A stretch of DNA of 64,000 bases from Myxococcales bacterium 68-20 (GTDB lineage: Bacteria > Myxococcota_A > Polyangia > Polyangiales > Polyangiaceae): positions 1 through 64,000 of the forward strand of contig MKVQ01000024.1 of the NCBI GenBank assembly GCA_001899635.1, written 5' to 3'. Within the stretch, counting starts at the first letter, position 1. Each line of letters opens with the position of its first letter. The notes below the pieces were generated by a model. It was given only the letters and a program-made list of their open reading frames with translations. It searched no databases and was not told the origin of the DNA. Of this stretch, positions 8,463 to 17,151 are shown piece after piece. The position numbers were made by a program, and so were the translations under genes.

Positions 8463-8756
8463 ATGAGCCTCGAGATTGACGTCCTCCGCGCCCTCCTCCG
8501 TCTCGCTCGCCGCCACACGCCCCCCACGCTCGAACAGCTCGTCGTTCGCGTGGGCGGCGAGGAAGCCGATGTTCGCAAGGCGCTCGCCTCGCTCGCGAGG
8601 AACGGGCTCGTGCAGCGCACGCCCGCCGGCCTGCGGCTCTCGCTCTCCGGCCTCGCCGTGGCCGTCGCTTGCGCTCAGCGCCCGCGTACGCGTCCCCTTG
8701 CGCGTCCCCAGGCTCCGTCGTCGCTCCCGCTCGTCCGCCGCCGCCGCGCCGCCTGA
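8463..8756 (+). CDS. Small winged-helix DNA-binding protein
   Basis: The 97-residue product opens with a compact helix-turn-helix: VLRALLRLARRHTPPTLEQL, then a recognition-helix-like stretch (GGEEADVRKALASLARNGLV) and a short wing (RTPAGLRLSLSG). This resembles the winged-helix fold of MarR/ArsR/DprA-type modules but cannot be placed in a named family. A basic, proline-rich tail follows. It precedes the MutS-like gene on the same strand, 76 bp away. Confidence 0.65.
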   Translation: MSLEIDVLRALLRLARRHTPPTLEQLVVRVGGEEADVRKALASLARNGLVQRTPAGLRLSLSGLAVAVACAQRPRTRPLARPQAPSSLPLVRRRRAA

Positions 8757-8832
8757 CGTAGCGGATGGGCGGCGACCGGGCTTCCTCCCGCTGGCCCCAT
8801 TGGGAGGCAGGGCGTGGTAAGGGTCGAGTCCC

Positions 8833-10695
8833 GTGACGGGTCCGCGACAGAAACACGAGGCCGCGCTTGCCGCGCGAAAGGCGGCGGCAGACGCCCTGGA
8901 GTCCAAGGCGCGTACGATCGGCAACGGTCGTCTCTTTGCTGCGCTCGGCGCCATCGGCCTCGTTGGCGCGATCGCGTTCGCGCATGCCCCTGCCGAGACG
9001 TGGCTCGGCGTGGCTGCGCTCGTCGTCGTCTTCGTGGCGCTCGTCGTCGTTCATGCGCGGGTCCACGCGCAGAAGGACAAGGCGACCGCGGCGATGCGCT
9101 TCCACGAGCGTGCGCTGGCGCGTCTTTCCGGCAAGTGGCGCTCGTTCCCTTCGACGGGGGAGCGCTGGGCCGTCGCTACACATCCGTACGCCGGAGACCT
9201 CGACGTCTTTGGTCGTGCGTCGCTCTTCCAGCGCCTCGACGCGACCTCCACGCGGTACGGCGAAGAGGTCCTCGCACGCTGGCTCTCGGGTGACGGCGCT
9301 CCGGCGACGACGGCGGAGTTCGTGGAGGCGGTGAGGCAACGTCAGGGCGCGGTCCGCGACCTGGCGCCGAGGCTCACGCTCCGCGAAGAGCTTGCCGCGC
9401 TGGGCTCCCTCCTCGACGACCAGGTCGAGAAGCCCGACCCGCGTCCGTTCGTCATGTGGGCAGGGCAGTCGGGCTCGAATGCCGGCGGCGGGAGGCTCCC
9501 GGGAGCGCTCCGCATCGTCGCGCTCGTCGTGCCGCTCGCGACCGTCGGAACGATGGTCGCCGGTTGGATGGGGCTCGTGCACCGCATGCTCTTCCTCGTG
9601 TCGTTCGCGGTGAGCGTCGCCGTGCTCGCCGCGCTTCGCGCGCGGATCCTACCGTCGCTCGAGGCCGCGTCGTCGAAGGAGAGCGCGCTCTCGCGCTACG
9701 GCGGCATGCTCGCGCTCCTCGAGGACGAGAAGCTCGAGGCGCCGCTGCTCGTCGGCCTGCAGAAGCGGCTCGCGGAGAGCGGAGCATCGGCGACGCGCGA
9801 GATGGCGGCGCTCTCTCGCATCGTCGGCTTCGTCGACGCACGTAACAACGAGGTGTTCCGCTTCTTCATCGGCCCCGCGCTGATGTGGGATCTCTGGTGC
9901 GCGCTTGCGCTCGAGGCCTGGCGCGAACGCGCGGGCAAGGCGGCGTTCGGCTGGTTCCGCGCGCTCGCGGAGCTCGAGGCGCTGGCGTCGATCGCCGGTT
10001 TCGCCTTCGAGAATCCGGATCACGCGTTCCCCGAGATCGTCACCGACCGCGCCGTGTTCGAGGCGGAGTCGCTCGGCCACCCGCTCATCGACGACGACAA
10101 GCGCGTCTCGAACGACGTGACCATCAGCGGTCCGGGCCACGCGCTCGTCGTGACCGGCTCGAACATGTCGGGGAAGAGCACGCTCCTCCGCGCGATCGGG
10201 ATCAACACCGTGCTTGCCAATGCCGGCGGTCCGGTCTGCGCGAAGGCGCTCCGCGTCTCTCGCCTCGAGGTCGCGACGAGCATGCGCGTGTCCGACTCGC
10301 TCGAAGAGGGGACGAGCCGCTTCTACGCGGAGCTGAAGAAGCTGAAGCTCGTGCTCGATCTCGCGCGTACGGTGAAGAAGGATCCCGAAGAGCGCACGCT
10401 CCTCTTCCTCCTCGACGAGATCCTCCACGGCACGAACACTCGCGAGCGTCTCATCGGCGCACGCGCGATCTTGATGGAGCTCCTCGCGCTGGGGGCGATG
10501 GGCGCGGTCTCGACGCACGACCTCGGGCTCGGTGACCTCGAGAACGAGCGGCCGGATCACGTCCGCAACGTCCACTTCCAGGAACAGGTCGAAGGCGACG
10601 TGATGAGCTTCGACTATCTGCTCCGCACGGGCGTCGTCCAGAGCTCGAACGCGCTCCGCCTGATGAAGATCGTCGGCCTGGACGTCGTCGCCTGA
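8833..10695 (+). CDS. Membrane-anchored MutS-like ATPase
   Basis: The C-terminal third is a MutS domain V ATPase: Walker A TGSNMSGKST (442-450, K448), Walker B LLFLLDEI (about 523-530) followed by HGTNTRER, and the STHD switch (about 555). The mismatch-recognition domain I is absent. The N-terminus instead has two predicted membrane helices (about 34-73), and a second hydrophobic pair lies near 226-270. Proteins of this type (about 600 residues) are a separate MutS-related branch of unknown role, so this is not canonical MutS1 or MutS2. The start is a GTG. Confidence 0.85.
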   Translation: MTGPRQKHEAALAARKAAADALESKARTIGNGRLFAALGAIGLVGAIAFAHAPAETWLGVAALVVVFVALVVVHARVHAQKDKATAAMRFHERALARLSGKWRSFPSTGERWAVATHPYAGDLDVFGRASLFQRLDATSTRYGEEVLARWLSGDGAPATTAEFVEAVRQRQGAVRDLAPRLTLREELAALGSLLDDQVEKPDPRPFVMWAGQSGSNAGGGRLPGALRIVALVVPLATVGTMVAGWMGLVHRMLFLVSFAVSVAVLAALRARILPSLEAASSKESALSRYGGMLALLEDEKLEAPLLVGLQKRLAESGASATREMAALSRIVGFVDARNNEVFRFFIGPALMWDLWCALALEAWRERAGKAAFGWFRALAELEALASIAGFAFENPDHAFPEIVTDRAVFEAESLGHPLIDDDKRVSNDVTISGPGHALVVTGSNMSGKSTLLRAIGINTVLANAGGPVCAKALRVSRLEVATSMRVSDSLEEGTSRFYAELKKLKLVLDLARTVKKDPEERTLLFLLDEILHGTNTRERLIGARAILMELLALGAMGAVSTHDLGLGDLENERPDHVRNVHFQEQVEGDVMSFDYLLRTGVVQSSNALRLMKIVGLDVVA

Positions 10696-10745
10696 CGGCT
10701 GCGCGGGCATTCTCGGGCCCGTCGATCCATCTCCTCGCGCGCGGT

Positions 10746-10925
10746 GCGTAGCGGCGGCAGGCGAGTCGTCCGTCGCGTCAGGTGTCCGGCGGCCCGTCGA
10801 TGTTGGCGGTCGGCATGGCGCGTAGCGCGCGGCAAGGCGAGACGTCCGTCGCGTCAGGTGTCCGGCGGCCTGTCGATCTCGGCGGTCGGCGCGGCGCGTA
10901 GCGCGCGGGCGAGACGAGACGTCAG
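10746..10925. repeat. Imperfect 75-bp tandem repeat
   Basis: About 2.4 units start with GCGTAG at 10746, 10820 and 10896. Each contains CGTCCGTCGCGTCAGGTGTC followed by CGGCGG and a GTCGAT...GGCGGTCGGC block. The array fills the gap between the convergent MutS-like and moaA genes and just touches the moaA stop. Confidence 0.75.
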
Positions 10926-11920
10926 CCGCCGATGCCGCGCATCGAGACCGCCGCGGCGTCCGGCTCGGTGCAGCCCTTCCAGACCTCGCCGTCGGGCTTG
11001 AGCTTCCAGGCGTCGTGGACCGCGCCCGCGATCTCGGAGGCGTCGCCGCCGCGGGCGATGTGGCCGGCCGCGAGACCGTCGTTCGTCGCGAGGCATGGGC
11101 GGAGCGTCCCGTCGGCGGCTACGCGGAGGCGATCGCAGCCCTTGCAGTACGTGTCGCTCGTGCCGGTGATGAAGCCGACCTTCTTCGCGGGGTCGTGGCG
11201 TGCGAACAGGTACTTCGCCGGCCCCCGATCGGCCTCACCGATCGCCTCGGTCTGGTGATGGACCAGGTGGGCGAGGCGAGCGCGCATCTCGCTTGCGCGG
11301 ACGACGCGGTCCTTGAGCTTCGCGCCCTCGCCGATGTGCATGACCTCGAGGAAGCGCGGGACGATGCCTCGCTCCCACGACCAGCGGACGATGCCCTCGA
11401 TCTCGTCGTCGTTCTCGCCGCGCACGACAACGGCGTTGAGCTTGATCTCGTCGAAGCCGGCCGCGAGCGCGGCGTCGATTCCGCGGAGGACGACGTCGAG
11501 CTTCCCGCCGCGCGTCATCCGGCGGAAGCGGTCGGCGTCGAGCGTATCGAGCGAGACGTTGACGCGCATGAGGCCCGCGTCGCGGAGCGCGCGTGCGTGG
11601 CGCGCGAGGCGCGTCGCGTTGGTGGTGAGCGCGAGATCGTCGAGGCCGAGCGAGCCGAGGAAGGCAACGACCTCCACGACGGCGGGATGGAGCAGCGGCT
11701 CACCGCCCGTGAGCCTCACGCGCCGGACGCCGGCGCGGACGAGACCCGCGGCCATCGTCTTCCACGCCTCGATCTCGAGGCGATCCTCGAGGTAGCCGTC
11801 ACGCTTGTCTGGCCGGCAGTAGATGCAGGCGAGATCGCAGCGGTCCGTCAACGAGAGGCGCACCGACCGCGGCGGCGTGGCCGGTGCGGGGCGTGGCTGG
11901 AGGACGGGAAGGGCGACCAT
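10922..11920 (-). CDS. moaA: GTP 3',8-cyclase MoaA
   Basis: This radical-SAM enzyme performs the first step of molybdenum-cofactor synthesis, converting GTP to 3',8-cyclo-GTP. The N-terminal cluster motif is C28-x3-C32-x2-C35 in TDRCDLACIYCRP, followed by the GGEPLLHP SAM-binding motif. The C-terminal cluster uses C259, C262 and C276. The essential C-terminal Gly-Gly is present (MRGIGG). Length 332 is normal. It is divergent from moaB across 217 bp, in which no cofactor riboswitch is apparent. Confidence 0.96.
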   Translation of the reverse strand: MVALPVLQPRPAPATPPRSVRLSLTDRCDLACIYCRPDKRDGYLEDRLEIEAWKTMAAGLVRAGVRRVRLTGGEPLLHPAVVEVVAFLGSLGLDDLALTTNATRLARHARALRDAGLMRVNVSLDTLDADRFRRMTRGGKLDVVLRGIDAALAAGFDEIKLNAVVVRGENDDEIEGIVRWSWERGIVPRFLEVMHIGEGAKLKDRVVRASEMRARLAHLVHHQTEAIGEADRGPAKYLFARHDPAKKVGFITGTSDTYCKGCDRLRVAADGTLRPCLATNDGLAAGHIARGGDASEIAGAVHDAWKLKPDGEVWKGCTEPDAAAVSMRGIGG

Positions 11921-12137
11921 GAGGGACGAGCCGATGCGTGAATCACGCCAGCGGGCGCTGTTTCCGTAGGATAAGCGCGACTCGAAGCCTATCCCTCATC
12001 GAATGCGGGAGGGCAAGGAGCGGTTTCGCTCTGGAGCTTTGGTCGAGCTCGGGCCGAGGAGGGGGATGCCTTCGATGCCGAGCCACGCCCACGCCGTGCG
12101 TCGGAACTGCGGTTCGCGCTAGGATTCCGCCCTCGTC

Positions 12138-12644
12138 ATGAGCTCACCCGCGCGCGTCATCACCGTCACCGTCAGCGATACCCGCACTGCGGCGGACGAT
12201 GCTTCGGGCAAGGCCCTCGTGGAAGAGCTCGCGGCCTTCGTCCTGGTGCGTCACGTCATCGTCCCGGATGACCCCGCGAAGATCACGAGCGTCGTCAGCG
12301 ATGCGGTGGCGGCCGGGGAGGCCGACGCGATCGTGTTCACGGGCGGCACCGGGATCGCGCCGCGCGACCTCACCTTCGAGGCTGTCTCGGCGCTGTTCGA
12401 CAAGCAGCTCGACGGCTTCGGCGAGGCTTTCCGGCGCCTCTCCTGGGACGAGATCGGCCCTCGCGCGATGCTCTCGCGCGCCGCTGCCGGGACGGTCGGA
12501 ACGTGCGTCGTCTTCCTCCTGCCGGGGAGCGAGAAGGCTGCCCGTCTCGGGGCACGCTCGCTCATCGCCCCCGTGCTCGGGCACGCAGTCGATCTCGTGA
12601 ACGGCCGGACGAAGCACCACGGCCACGGAAGCAAGGTCTCCTGA
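12138..12644 (+). CDS. moaB: Molybdopterin adenylyltransferase-type MoaB/MogA
   Basis: The 168-residue protein is a complete MoCF-fold protein. It begins with ITVTVSDTRTAADDASG and carries the pterin-binding FTGGTGIAPRDLTFEA loop and the FLLPGSEKAARLG loop. Family members either adenylylate molybdopterin or serve as its trimeric homologue; the size fits MoaB. The stop overlaps the moaD start by one base (TGATG), indicating translational coupling. Confidence 0.93.
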   Translation: MSSPARVITVTVSDTRTAADDASGKALVEELAAFVLVRHVIVPDDPAKITSVVSDAVAAGEADAIVFTGGTGIAPRDLTFEAVSALFDKQLDGFGEAFRRLSWDEIGPRAMLSRAAAGTVGTCVVFLLPGSEKAARLGARSLIAPVLGHAVDLVNGRTKHHGHGSKVS

Positions 12645-12892
12645 TGACGATCACGCTCCTGTACTTTGCGGCCGTTCGCGAGCTCGTGGGTCGAGACGAG
12701 GAGCGCATGACGCTCCCCGCGGGCGTGGCGACGATCGCCGATCTCACCGCCTTCCTCGCGAAGCATCACCCGGCGCTCGCCGGACGTCTCGGTGCAGTCC
12801 GGTTTGCGCGCAACGAGACGTTCGCGACAAACGACGAGGCCCTCGCCGACGGCGATGTCGTCGCCCTCATCCCGCCGGTCGCCGGCGGCTGA
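12644..12892 (+). CDS. moaD: Molybdopterin synthase sulfur carrier MoaD
   Basis: The 82-residue ubiquitin-fold protein begins LLYFAAVRELVGRDEE and ends in Gly-Gly (IPPVAGG), the C-terminus that is thiocarboxylated to donate sulfur to the cyclic pterin precursor. It is coupled to moaB by a one-base overlap. Its partner MoaE is encoded immediately downstream on the opposite strand (20-bp convergent gap). Confidence 0.94.
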   Translation: MTITLLYFAAVRELVGRDEERMTLPAGVATIADLTAFLAKHHPALAGRLGAVRFARNETFATNDEALADGDVVALIPPVAGG

Positions 12893-12911
12893 GCGGCACG
12901 CTCGATGAGCG

Positions 12912-13397
12912 TCAGGCGTCGTGGCCGTGCTCGTGACCTTCGGCGTGGTCGTGGCCCGGGCCGCAGCGTGCGTCCTCCCAGCCGACCCACGCAGCGCCGT
13001 CGGGGCCGAGCTCGCGTTTCCAGATCGGCACGCGCGACTTGATGCGGTCGATGAGCTCGCGGCACGCCCGGAACGCCTCTCCGCGATGGGGCGCGCTCGC
13101 TGCGCAGACGACGGCGGCGTCGCCCACCTCGAGCGCTCCCGTGCGATGCAGCGCTGCGACGCGGACGCCCGGGATCTCCGTCTCGATCTCCTCCGCGATG
13201 CGCTCCATCTCGCGCTTCGCCATCGAGGCGTAGGCGGAGTATTCGAGGCGGGTGACGGCGCGCCCCGCGCTCTCGTCGCGCACGACGCCGACGAACACCG
13301 CGAGCCCGCCAGCGCCGGGCCGGCGGACGCTCGCGAGCGCCTCGTCGACCGAAAGCGGCGTCTCGCGGATGTCGGCCTTCACCGCGCCGGTGGTCAT
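12912..13397 (-). CDS. moaE: Molybdopterin synthase catalytic subunit MoaE
   Basis: From ATG 13397 the product has 161 residues. It shows VFVGVVRDESAGRAVTRLEY near the start, HRTGALEVGDAAV, SAPHRGEAFRACRELIDRIK and the catalytic-lysine region VPIWKREL. A His/Asp/Glu-rich tail (GHDHAEGHEHGHDA) is appended and may bind metal. The ATG overlaps the moaC stop by four bases. A longer open frame upstream lies inside moaC and is not coding. Confidence 0.95.
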   Translation of the reverse strand: MTTGAVKADIRETPLSVDEALASVRRPGAGGLAVFVGVVRDESAGRAVTRLEYSAYASMAKREMERIAEEIETEIPGVRVAALHRTGALEVGDAAVVCAASAPHRGEAFRACRELIDRIKSRVPIWKRELGPDGAAWVGWEDARCGPGHDHAEGHEHGHDA

Positions 13398-13906
13398 GGA
13401 GCGCCGGCGCCTCCCGTTGCGCCCTCGGCCTCCCGCGTCCAGTGCCCGCTCCGTCCGCCCGCCTTCTCCAGGAGACAGACGTCGAACGACATGCTGCGGT
13501 CGACCGCCTTGAGCATGTCGTAGAGCGTCAGCGCGGCGGTGCTCGCGGCGACCATCGCCTCCATCTCCACGCCCGTACGGTCGCGTGCCTCCGCGGTCGC
13601 GTCGACGATCGCGACGCCGCCCTCGAGCCGGATCGAGACCTCGACACGAGTGAGATGTACGGAGTGACACAGCGGGATGAGCTGCGGCGTCAGCTTCGAT
13701 GCCTGGATGCCCGCGATGCGGGAGGCGGCGAGGACGTCGCCCTTGGGCGTCTCGCCCGCGACGAGCGCGCGGAACGTCTCTTCGGTCATGCGAACGACGG
13801 CGCGGGCCGTCGCCTTCCGCACAGTGACGTCCTTCTCCCCGACGCCGACCATGTGCGCGTGACCTTCATCGGTGAGGTGGGTGAGCTTGATTCCTTTGTC
13901 CGTCAT
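13394..13906 (-). CDS. moaC: Cyclic pyranopterin monophosphate synthase MoaC
   Basis: MoaC rearranges the MoaA product to cyclic pyranopterin monophosphate. The 170-residue sequence has KATARAVVRMTEETF, KGDVLAASRIAGIQASK, the LIPLCHSVHLTRVEV core with the catalytic-site histidine, and TGVEMEAMVAASTAALTLYD with DMLKAVDRSM. Downstream moaE overlaps it by ATGA. The moeA stop lies 17 bp before its start on the same strand, so the three genes probably form one operon. Confidence 0.96.
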   Translation of the reverse strand: MTDKGIKLTHLTDEGHAHMVGVGEKDVTVRKATARAVVRMTEETFRALVAGETPKGDVLAASRIAGIQASKLTPQLIPLCHSVHLTRVEVSIRLEGGVAIVDATAEARDRTGVEMEAMVAASTAALTLYDMLKAVDRSMSFDVCLLEKAGGRSGHWTREAEGATGGAGAP

Positions 13907-13923
13907 GTCCGTCCCAACCTCGA

Positions 13924-15150
13924 TCAGCCGCAGAGATCGCTCATGAGGAGCACGTCGACTTCGGCGCCTGCGGGGACGCCGCTCTCCTCGGCGGGGACGA
14001 GCACGAGCGCGTCCGATTGCGCCATCGTCGTCACCGCGCCGCTCGCCTGGTTTCCGAGCGTCGTCACCGTGAGCTCGCCGCCGTCGCCGTGCCCCACCAT
14101 CGCGCGCACGAACTCCAGTCGCCCGGGATCGCGCACGTGGGCGCGCGTCATCCGGGCGCGCCTCGTCGGGGGGAATGGTCGCGCGTCGCCCGACAGCGCG
14201 CGGAGGAGCGGCGCCCCGAAGAGCGCGAACGTGACCATTGCGCTCGCCGGGTTGCCGGGAAGGCCGAGCACGATCGCATCGCGCCGGCCGGCGCGCGGAA
14301 AGCGCCCGACCGCGAGCGGCTTCCCCGGCTTCATCGCAACCCGCCAGAAGTCGAGCGTCACTCCGACGGCTTCGAGCGCGGGGCGCACGAGGTCGTGATC
14401 GCCGACGCTCACGCCGCCGATCGTGACGACCACGTCGGCCTCTTCGAGCGCGGCGGCGAACGCACGTTCGGTCGCGGCGCGCTCGTCGCGGACGTAGGGC
14501 AGCGCGCGTGCACGCGCACCGGCGCGGCGGGCCATCGCGCGGAGGACGACGGTGTTCGACTCGGGGATCGTCCCCGGCACCGCGTCGGTCCCGGGACGCC
14601 GGAGCTCGTCGCCGGTCGCGAGGATCGCGACCTCGGGTCGTTTCGTCACCGCGATCTCTGCCTCGTCGAGCGAAGCTGCGAGCGCGAGGTGAGCGGGACG
14701 AAGGCGCGTCCCCTTCGCGATCGCGATCGCGCCGGCGGCGAGATCGTCGCCTCGGCGGCGGACGTTCTGGCCCGCGCGCGGCGCTGCGGTGAACACGGCG
14801 ATGTCACCGTCGCGAGTGACGTTCTCCTGCATGACGACCGCGTCCGCACCTGCGGGGATCGCTGCGCCCGTGAAGATGCGCATCGACGAGCCGGGCGCGA
14901 GCGCATCGGGGAGGACGCCCGTCCGGCTCTCGCCGCGGACGGGGAGACGGATCGGCGGCTCGCCGAGATCGCGCGTCCGGACCGCGTAGCCGTCCATCGA
15001 GCTGTAGTCGAAGCCGGGCAGATCGGCGCGCGCGACGAGGTCCTCCGCGAGGACGCGGCCGTCGAGGTCTTCGATCGGCACGCGCTCGACCGATAGCGCG
15101 GGCGTGCCGAGCGCGAGGATGCGCGAGAGGGCCTCTTCGAAGCGGAGCAC
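13924..15150 (-). CDS. moeA: Molybdopterin molybdotransferase MoeA
   Basis: MoeA inserts molybdate into adenylylated molybdopterin. From the GTG at 15150 the protein has 408 residues, matching the family. Motifs include ADLPGFDYSSMDGYAVR, GAAIPAGADAVVMQE, VAILATGDEL, VGDHDLVRPALEAVG and VLGLPGNPASAMVTF. The open frame runs to 15327, but the first 59 codons show no similarity to MoeA and were excluded. No Shine-Dalgarno sequence is obvious, so the start is the least certain point. It heads the moeA-moaC-moaE strand. Confidence 0.94.
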   Translation of the reverse strand: MLRFEEALSRILALGTPALSVERVPIEDLDGRVLAEDLVARADLPGFDYSSMDGYAVRTRDLGEPPIRLPVRGESRTGVLPDALAPGSSMRIFTGAAIPAGADAVVMQENVTRDGDIAVFTAAPRAGQNVRRRGDDLAAGAIAIAKGTRLRPAHLALAASLDEAEIAVTKRPEVAILATGDELRRPGTDAVPGTIPESNTVVLRAMARRAGARARALPYVRDERAATERAFAAALEEADVVVTIGGVSVGDHDLVRPALEAVGVTLDFWRVAMKPGKPLAVGRFPRAGRRDAIVLGLPGNPASAMVTFALFGAPLLRALSGDARPFPPTRRARMTRAHVRDPGRLEFVRAMVGHGDGGELTVTTLGNQASGAVTTMAQSDALVLVPAEESGVPAGAEVDVLLMSDLCG

Positions 15151-15387
15151 GGCGAACGCGTACCACACGCCGCGCGGAAACGTCAGCCCGGCGTCGCCGC
15201 CCGGCGGGCACGCTCGAGAGGCCGAGGCGCCGTCGAGGTTGCCCGTGAATGCGAGTCGCAGCCGGCCTTGCCTGGAATGAAGCGCGGCCTCGCTTTCGCC
15301 CATACGGGCGCAGCGCGTACCGCCCATGAAGCGGCCTCGGCAGAAGCTCGCGAACGAGGGCTACTCCGTCCGGCGCCGGAACGGAGG

Positions 15388-16341
15388 TCAGAGCTCGGAG
15401 TCGGTGAACGCGATCACGCTCGCGATCGAGCGCGTTCCGCACGCGAGGGCGACGAGGCGATCGAAGCCGATCGCGTTTCCGCCGGAGGCGGGCATCCCGC
15501 GCGCGAGCGCCTCGAGGAAGCGTTCGTCGATCGGGTAGACGGGCTTCTTGCGGGTCGCGCGCTCGGCCTGGTCGCGCAGGAAGCGGACGCGCTGCTCGGC
15601 GGCGTCGGTGAGCTCGCCGAAGCCGTTGCACAGCTCGACGCCGGCGACGTAGAGCTCGAAGCGCTCGGCGACCCGCGGATCGCCCGGCTTCTTCCGCGCG
15701 AGCGACGCCTGCGAGGCAGGGTATTCGGTGACGAAGACGCCGCGGTCGAGCGTCGCGAGGCCGGGCTCGACCTCGAATGCGAGCTTCTGGAAGAACGTGT
15801 CCTCGTCGTGCTCGGCGAGCCGTAGCGTCTCGTCGGGCGCGGTGCTCGCGAAGCGCTCGAACGCCTCGAGGAGCGTCATGCGCTGCAGGGGAGGGCGGAC
15901 GTCGATCGTGCGTCCGTCGATCGTCACGAACCCGCCGGTGACGCGCGCGACGAGCTGCTCGGTGTCGCGCATCACCGCCTCGACACCCGCGTGCGGCCGG
16001 TAGAACTCGAGGATCGTGAACTCCGGGTTGTGGCGCTCGCCGTCCTCGCCCGCACGGAACGCGCGGGTGATCTGGAAGATGCGCCCGTGCCCCGCCGCGA
16101 GCAGACGCTTCATCTGGTACTCGGGCGAGGTCGAGAGGAAGCGCTTCGGCTTCGCGGCGGCGTCGTGGATGCCGGTCGGCACCGCCTCGAAAGCGTCGAG
16201 ATGGAGATCGAGCCCGGGGGAAGGGATCGCGATCGGCGTCTCCACCTCGAGATAGCCGCGGGAGGCGAAGAAGGCGCGCGCAGAGTCGAGCGCACGCGCC
16301 CGTTCGACGAGGAGCTTTCCGAGCGAAGGGGGCGTCGTCAC
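15388..16341 (-). CDS. epmA: EF-P lysine ligase-like class II synthetase (EpmA/GenX)
   Basis: The 317-residue protein is a lysyl-tRNA synthetase catalytic core without the anticodon-binding domain, as in EpmA/PoxA/GenX, which attaches beta-lysine to elongation factor P. Motif 2 is FQITRAFRAGEDGERHNPEF and motif 3 contains GGNAIGFDRLVAL. The GTG start at 16341 overlaps the stop of the TetR gene (GTGA), so the two are translationally coupled. No epmB or efp gene is nearby. Confidence 0.88.
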   Translation of the reverse strand: MTTPPSLGKLLVERARALDSARAFFASRGYLEVETPIAIPSPGLDLHLDAFEAVPTGIHDAAAKPKRFLSTSPEYQMKRLLAAGHGRIFQITRAFRAGEDGERHNPEFTILEFYRPHAGVEAVMRDTEQLVARVTGGFVTIDGRTIDVRPPLQRMTLLEAFERFASTAPDETLRLAEHDEDTFFQKLAFEVEPGLATLDRGVFVTEYPASQASLARKKPGDPRVAERFELYVAGVELCNGFGELTDAAEQRVRFLRDQAERATRKKPVYPIDERFLEALARGMPASGGNAIGFDRLVALACGTRSIASVIAFTDSEL

Positions 16342-17072
16342 GGGGCGAGTCCGCGCAGGAACACGTCCGCGAGCTGTCCGGCGGCGCGGCCGAGCGCGCC
16401 CTGCTCCGCGCGCCCGAGCGCCCACGTCAGCGCGATCCCGTCGAGTGCGCCGAAGATGCCGCGCGCCGCGATGTGGGGCGAGACATCTTGACGGAACGCG
16501 CCGGTCGCCTGGCCCTCGACGATGATCTTCGCGATCGCGTCGAGGTATGCGTTGAAGTGAGGCGCGGCGTACTCCTTCATCAACCGCGTCGATTGGCGGA
16601 GGATGACCGTGATCACCTCGGCGAGGTCACGCTCCCCTTCGAGGAGACCGAGCTGCATGTCGATGACCGCGCGAAGACGCGCCGGCGCGTCCGGCTGCTT
16701 CGGCAGCTCCTCGCGCATGAAGGTGAGCAGCTTGTCGATGCGCTCCTCGAAGAGCGAGAAGAGAAGCTCTTCCTTCGACTCGAAGTAGAGGTAGATCGTG
16801 CCGTCGGCGACGCCGGCTGCCTTCGCGACCTCGCTGACGCGCGTGGCGTGGAAGCCGTTCTTGGCGAAGACCTTGACCGCGGCCTTGAGGATGCGATCGC
16901 GCTTGTCGCCCGACCGCCGGCGCTTGTCGGCGCTCTCGGGGCGTGGGTTGCCGTTCGCAACCCGCCCGCGCGCCGTCGCGGGACGTGTGGTCGCCCGCTC
17001 CTCTGGAGCTCGCGCGTCTGGCGTCCCCCGCGCGGTCCGGCGCCGGCGCAAACTGAGTGAGGATTCACTCAT
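16338..17072 (-). CDS. TetR/AcrR-family regulator
   Basis: A basic, disordered N-terminus of about 55 residues precedes a typical TetR DNA-binding domain: RDRILKAAVKVFAKNGFHAT, RVSEVAKAAGVADGTIYLYF and ESKEELLFSLFEE. The ligand-binding half resembles the FadR/YsiA type (ILRQSTRLMKEYAAPHFNAY). The start codon lies inside a perfect dyad at 17054-17071, implying autoregulation. It is transcribed into the epmA-like gene through a GTGA overlap. Confidence 0.9.
   Translation of the reverse strand: MSESSLSLRRRRTARGTPDARAPEERATTRPATARGRVANGNPRPESADKRRRSGDKRDRILKAAVKVFAKNGFHATRVSEVAKAAGVADGTIYLYFESKEELLFSLFEERIDKLLTFMREELPKQPDAPARLRAVIDMQLGLLEGERDLAEVITVILRQSTRLMKEYAAPHFNAYLDAIAKIIVEGQATGAFRQDVSPHIAARGIFGALDGIALTWALGRAEQGALGRAAGQLADVFLRGLAP
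17054..17071. promoter_or_regulatory. TetR-type operator overlapping the regulator's start codon
   Basis: TGAGTGA-GGAT-TCACTCA is a perfect 7-bp dyad with a 4-bp spacer, a form and size common for TetR-family operators. It covers two bases of the ATG (17070-17072) of the adjacent tetR gene, so binding could block transcription or initiation of both tetR and the coupled ligase gene. Confidence 0.6.
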
Positions 17073-17151
17073 TCACGTGCCGAGGTACCAAACGGCCGAG
17101 CGGCGGTCAACTCGAGGCGGAGAAGGACGTGCGCGACGCCTGCAGCCGAGC

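Noticed and set aside
11921-12137. Molybdenum-cofactor riboswitch between moaA and moaB
   Set aside because: No conserved riboswitch core or matching helices could be found by eye.
11938-12141. A 67-codon plus-strand ORF before moaB
   Set aside because: Cys/Arg/Ser-rich composition without a ribosome-binding site or recognisable pattern.
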